DNA from: Pseudomonas sp. PDM18
Lineage (GTDB): Bacteria > Pseudomonadota > Gammaproteobacteria > Pseudomonadales > Pseudomonadaceae
Assembly (NCBI RefSeq): GCF_014852585.1
Contig: NZ_JACVBX010000001.1
Location: forward strand, 1 to 64,000
DNA: 64,000 nucleotides
Direction: 5' to 3'
The notes below the pieces were generated by a model, which worked only from the letters and a program-made list of their open reading frames with translations, was not told the DNA's origin and made no database searches. The translations under genes and the position numbers were made by a program. This document shows positions 57,677 to 64,000 of the stretch, in pieces. Within the stretch, counting starts at the first letter, position 1. Each line of letters begins with the position of its first letter.

Positions 57677-60283
57677 TCAGCGCTTGTCTTCGACCTTCCA
57701 CTTGCCGCCGTCGAAGAACGCGCGCCAGCCAGTGGGCTTGCCGTCGACCTCGGACTGCACGTACTGCTCCTTGGTCTTGCGGCTGAAGCGGATCACCGCG
57801 GGGCGGCCATCCGGGTCTTTCGCCGGAGCGGACAGCAGGAAGTGGTACTTCGGGTCCAGCTCTTCCTTGTGCGGCAACAATTCAGCCACCAGCGGAGCGC
57901 GTGTCTCGCGATTCTTCGGGAACTGGCTGGCGGCCAGGAAAAGGCCGGAAGCGCCGTCGCGCAGTACGTAGATGTCGTCCACCTTCTCGCACTTGAGTTC
58001 CGGCATGCGGATGGCGTCCATCTTCGGCGGAGCAGGCTCACCGTTCTTCAGCAGCTTGCGGGTGTTCTTGCAGGTCGGATTGGTGCAACCGAAGAATTTG
58101 CCGAAGCGGCCGGTCTTGAGTTGCATCTCGCTGCCGCACTTGTCGCATTCCAGGCTCGGGCCTTCGTAGCCCTTGATGCGGTACTGGCCTTCCTCGATCT
58201 CGTAGCCGGCGCAATCCGGGTTGTTGCCGCAGATGTGCAGCTTGCGCTTCTCGTCGACCAGGTAGGCGTCCATTGCGGTGCTGCAGATCGGGCAGCGATG
58301 TTTGCCGCGCAGTACGCGGGACTCGGATTCGCCCTCGTCATCCGCGGCGATTTCGTCGCCCGGAATCAGGTTGACGGTCGCCTTGCAGCGCTCCTTCGGC
58401 GGCAGGCTGTAGCCTGAGCAGCCGAGGAACACGCCAGTGGAGGCGGTACGGATCATCATCGGCCGGCCGCACTCGCGGCAGGGGATGTCGGTGAGGGTCG
58501 GCTGGTTGGCGCGCATGCCATCGTTGGAGGCTTCGGCCAGGTCGAGTTTCTTGCGGAAATCGCCGTAGAACTCGTCCAGCACGTTTTTCCAGTCGCGCTC
58601 GCCCTGAGCCACGTCATCGAGGTTCTCTTCCATGCCGGCGGTGAAGCCGTAGTCCATCAGGTTGGAGAAGCTCTCGTTGAGGCGGTCGGTGACGATGTCG
58701 CCCATCTTTTCCGCGTAGAAGCGGCGATTGTGGGTGGTGACGTAGCCGCGCTCCTGGATGGTGGAGATGATCGCCGCGTAGGTGGACGGACGGCCGATAC
58801 CGCGCTTTTCCAGTTCCTTGACCAGGCTGGCTTCGGAGAAGCGCGCCGGCGGCTTGGTGAAGTGCTGGCTCGGATCGAGCTTGAGCAGCTTCATCGCGTC
58901 GCCCTGGTTCATTTCCGGCAAGACGTCATCCTCGCCCGGCTTGCTCTGCTGCGGCAGTACCTTGGTGTAGCCGTCGAACTTGAGGATGCGGCCCTTGGCG
59001 CGCAGCTCGAAGTCACCGGCAGCCGCGCTGACGGTGGTGGACAGGTACTCGGCCGGCGGCATCTGGCAGGCCACGAACTGGCGCCAGATCAGGTCGTACA
59101 GGCGCTCGGCGTCGCGCTCCATGCCCGACAGCTGGGTCGGACGCAGGTTGACGTCGGAAGGACGAATCGCTTCGTGAGCTTCCTGGGCGCCTTCCTTGCT
59201 GGAGTAGAAGTTCGGCTTGGCCGGCAGGTATTTCTTGCCAAACTCGCTGTCGATGAAGCCGCGCACCATGTCGATGGCGTCGGCGGACAGGTTGGTCGAG
59301 TCGGTACGCATATAGGTGATGTAGCCGGCTTCGTAGAGACGCTGGGCCATCATCATGGTCTTCTTCACCCCGAAGCCCAGGCGATTGCTCGCGGCCTGCT
59401 GCAGGGTGGAGGTGATGAACGGCGCCGAGGGCTTGCTGGAAGTCGGCTTGTCTTCGCGCTTGGCGATGCTGTAGCTGGAGGCCTTGAGCTTTTCCAGGGC
59501 AGCGGTGGCCTGGGCCTCGTTCAGCGGCTTGAAGGCTTCGCCCTTCTCGCGCACCACTTCGAAGCGGACCTTGTCGTTCTTCGGCGTGCCGAGGTCGGCA
59601 TGCACTTCCCAGTATTCTTCCGGGACGAAGGCGCGGATCTCGCGCTCACGCTCGACCACCAGCTTCACCGCTACCGACTGCACACGGCCGGCGGAAAGGC
59701 CGCGAGCGATCTTGGCCCACAGCAGCGGCGAGACCATGTAACCCACTACGCGGTCGAGGAAGCGGCGCGCCTGCTGGGCATTCACGCGGTTGATATCCAG
59801 CTCGCCCGGCTGGGAGAAGGCCTCCTGGATGGCCTTCTTGGTGATTTCGTTGAAGACCACACGCTTGTAGCGCGAGTCGTCGCCGCCGATGGCCTCGCGC
59901 AGGTGCCAGGCAATGGCCTCCCCTTCGCGGTCCAAGTCGGTTGCGAGATAGATGGTGTCGGCGTCCTTGGCCAGGCGGCGCAGTTCCTCGATCACCTTTT
60001 CCTTGCCGGGCAGGATCTCGTACTTGGCCTTCCAGCCGTGCTCCGGGTCGACGCCCATGCGGGTGACGAGCTGGCGCTTGGCCTTTTCCTTCGGCGACAG
60101 GGCCGGCGCCTCGGCAGCGGTCTTGCGCGTTTTTGACGCAGGCTCCTTCGACGCGGACGAGCCGCTGGTGGGCAGGTCGCGGATGTGGCCGATGCTCGAC
60201 TTCACCACGTACTGGTTGCCCAGGTACTTGTTGATGGTCTTGGCCTTGGCCGGTGATTCCACGATGACCAGCGATTTACCCAT
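57677..60283 (-). CDS. topA: DNA topoisomerase I
   Basis: An 868-residue type IA enzyme. The TOPRIM start is [22 protein letters not shown], with [15 protein letters not shown]. The active Tyr is in [12 protein letters not shown], and [22 protein letters not shown] precedes it. C-terminal zinc modules [18 protein letters not shown] and CDKCGSEMQ...CTNPTC follow, then a short basic tail. It relaxes negative supercoils. A palindromic CTATATATAG lies about 65 bases upstream (60349-60358), possibly in the promoter. Confidence 0.97.
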   Translation of the reverse strand: MGKSLVIVESPAKAKTINKYLGNQYVVKSSIGHIRDLPTSGSSASKEPASKTRKTAAEAPALSPKEKAKRQLVTRMGVDPEHGWKAKYEILPGKEKVIEELRRLAKDADTIYLATDLDREGEAIAWHLREAIGGDDSRYKRVVFNEITKKAIQEAFSQPGELDINRVNAQQARRFLDRVVGYMVSPLLWAKIARGLSAGRVQSVAVKLVVEREREIRAFVPEEYWEVHADLGTPKNDKVRFEVVREKGEAFKPLNEAQATAALEKLKASSYSIAKREDKPTSSKPSAPFITSTLQQAASNRLGFGVKKTMMMAQRLYEAGYITYMRTDSTNLSADAIDMVRGFIDSEFGKKYLPAKPNFYSSKEGAQEAHEAIRPSDVNLRPTQLSGMERDAERLYDLIWRQFVACQMPPAEYLSTTVSAAAGDFELRAKGRILKFDGYTKVLPQQSKPGEDDVLPEMNQGDAMKLLKLDPSQHFTKPPARFSEASLVKELEKRGIGRPSTYAAIISTIQERGYVTTHNRRFYAEKMGDIVTDRLNESFSNLMDYGFTAGMEENLDDVAQGERDWKNVLDEFYGDFRKKLDLAEASNDGMRANQPTLTDIPCRECGRPMMIRTASTGVFLGCSGYSLPPKERCKATVNLIPGDEIAADDEGESESRVLRGKHRCPICSTAMDAYLVDEKRKLHICGNNPDCAGYEIEEGQYRIKGYEGPSLECDKCGSEMQLKTGRFGKFFGCTNPTCKNTRKLLKNGEPAPPKMDAIRMPELKCEKVDDIYVLRDGASGLFLAASQFPKNRETRAPLVAELLPHKEELDPKYHFLLSAPAKDPDGRPAVIRFSRKTKEQYVQSEVDGKPTGWRAFFDGGKWKVEDKR

Positions 60284-60375
60284 GGATCGGAATATTCCTG
60301 CGTCGAAAAGATGAATTTATAAGGAGGGAGGAGCTAGGAGCGGCACCGCTATATATAGTGGCGGTCGCGCCAAGG

Positions 60376-60639
60376 TCAAGCTTGGGTTTCGCCGGACGGG
60401 CCGGTCTGAAGACCCAGCGGATCGTTTTCGGCGCTCACCAGAGCGAAGCGCGGAACCTTCTCGCCATTCACTTCCACCGCCTCGGTGAACATGCTCAGCG
60501 GCCGCACCCAGAGCCCGAATTCGCCGTACAGCGCCAGGTAGATCACCAGCTCTTCCTCGGTCTCCGAATGCCGGGCGACGCCGAGCACGCGGTACTGTTG
60601 CCCCTTGTGATGTCGATACAGTCCGGGCTGCAAGTGCAT
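60376..60639 (-). CDS. DUF1653 family protein
   Basis: An 87-residue protein from MHLQPGLYRHHKGQQYRVLGVARHSETEEELVIYLALYGEFGLWVRPLSMFTEAV, the DUF1653 pattern. The start is at 60639; the open frame continues 32 codons upstream without family character. Function unknown. Its place between fadA and topA is conserved. Confidence 0.88.
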   Translation of the reverse strand: MHLQPGLYRHHKGQQYRVLGVARHSETEEELVIYLALYGEFGLWVRPLSMFTEAVEVNGEKVPRFALVSAENDPLGLQTGPSGETQA

Positions 60640-60708
60640 GTCGGTTCTCCCTCGGCCGGCCAAAAGGCGGCGATTGTGCTCATTGCGCGGCTGTCGGGCA
60701 ATCCCCGC

Positions 60709-60745
60709 CCGACAAAAACGAAAGCCGGGGCACAAGGCCCCGGCT
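60709..60745 (-). terminator. terminator after fadA
   Basis: AGCCGGGG-CACAAGG-CCCCGGCT (60723-60745), followed on the minus strand by TTCGTTTTTGTC. Confidence 0.85.
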
Positions 60746-60762
60746 CTCCCATCGACGAAAGC

Positions 60763-61953
<1,191 letters not shown>

Positions 61954-61968
61954 CTATTCGTTGCGCAC

Positions 61969-64000
<2,032 letters not shown>

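Overview
The window is chromosomal DNA of a Pseudomonas, most like the P. aeruginosa / P. nitroreducens / P. citronellolis side of the genus. The basis is gene content, gene order and high-GC codon use. From about 9.8 kb to the right edge the order matches, from memory, the P. aeruginosa PAO1 block PA2957-PA3014 almost gene for gene. No database was searched.

Left accessory part (1-9.7 kb): a very large surface adhesin gene on the minus strand runs off the left edge. It has a BapA-type N-terminal module, a membrane-like helix and tandem Ig-like repeats. It is preceded by an AT-rich leader of about 565 bp with a four-times repeated motif. An IS3-family insertion sequence follows (7359-8588), with a canonical slippery site but a second, disabling frameshift in its transposase. 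A stand-alone moaA comes next.

Core part: a TetR regulator is divergent from a class V aminotransferase, followed by the probable sRNA RgsA. Then come ycfH-like tatD, pilZ, holB, tmk, mltG, pabC, fabF, acpP, fabG, fabD, plsX, rpmF and yceD on the minus strand: fatty acid synthesis, folate and DNA replication. A MITE-like element with TA flanks sits between fabD and plsX. maf is convergent with the sppA-HAD-rluC operon, and rne follows with a long structured leader. Next is an envelope operon on the minus strand (exbB-exbD-lpxK-ycaR-kdsB-ptpA-murB), then comEC, a DUF2062 gene and lolCDE.

Right part: a PilZ protein, a small exported protein and a phosphodiesterase-type gene form a plus-strand set. 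They are followed by sthA, an orphan apbE (the nqr operon that accompanies it in P. aeruginosa is absent here), aroP, an N-terminally extended GAPDH, mfd and csiV. A REP pair precedes a minus-strand set of an L,D-transpeptidase-like gene, nagZ and an MTA/MTI phosphorylase. psrA and lexA-sulA are divergent, with PsrA and LexA operators visible between them. The window ends with two small Pseudomonas proteins, topA, a DUF1653 gene and fadA-fadB (fadB cut by the right edge).

Most of the window is housekeeping. I did not find a convincing new multi-gene system. The most unusual items are the MITE, the adhesin leader repeats, the orphan apbE and the signal-less L,D-transpeptidase beside nagZ.
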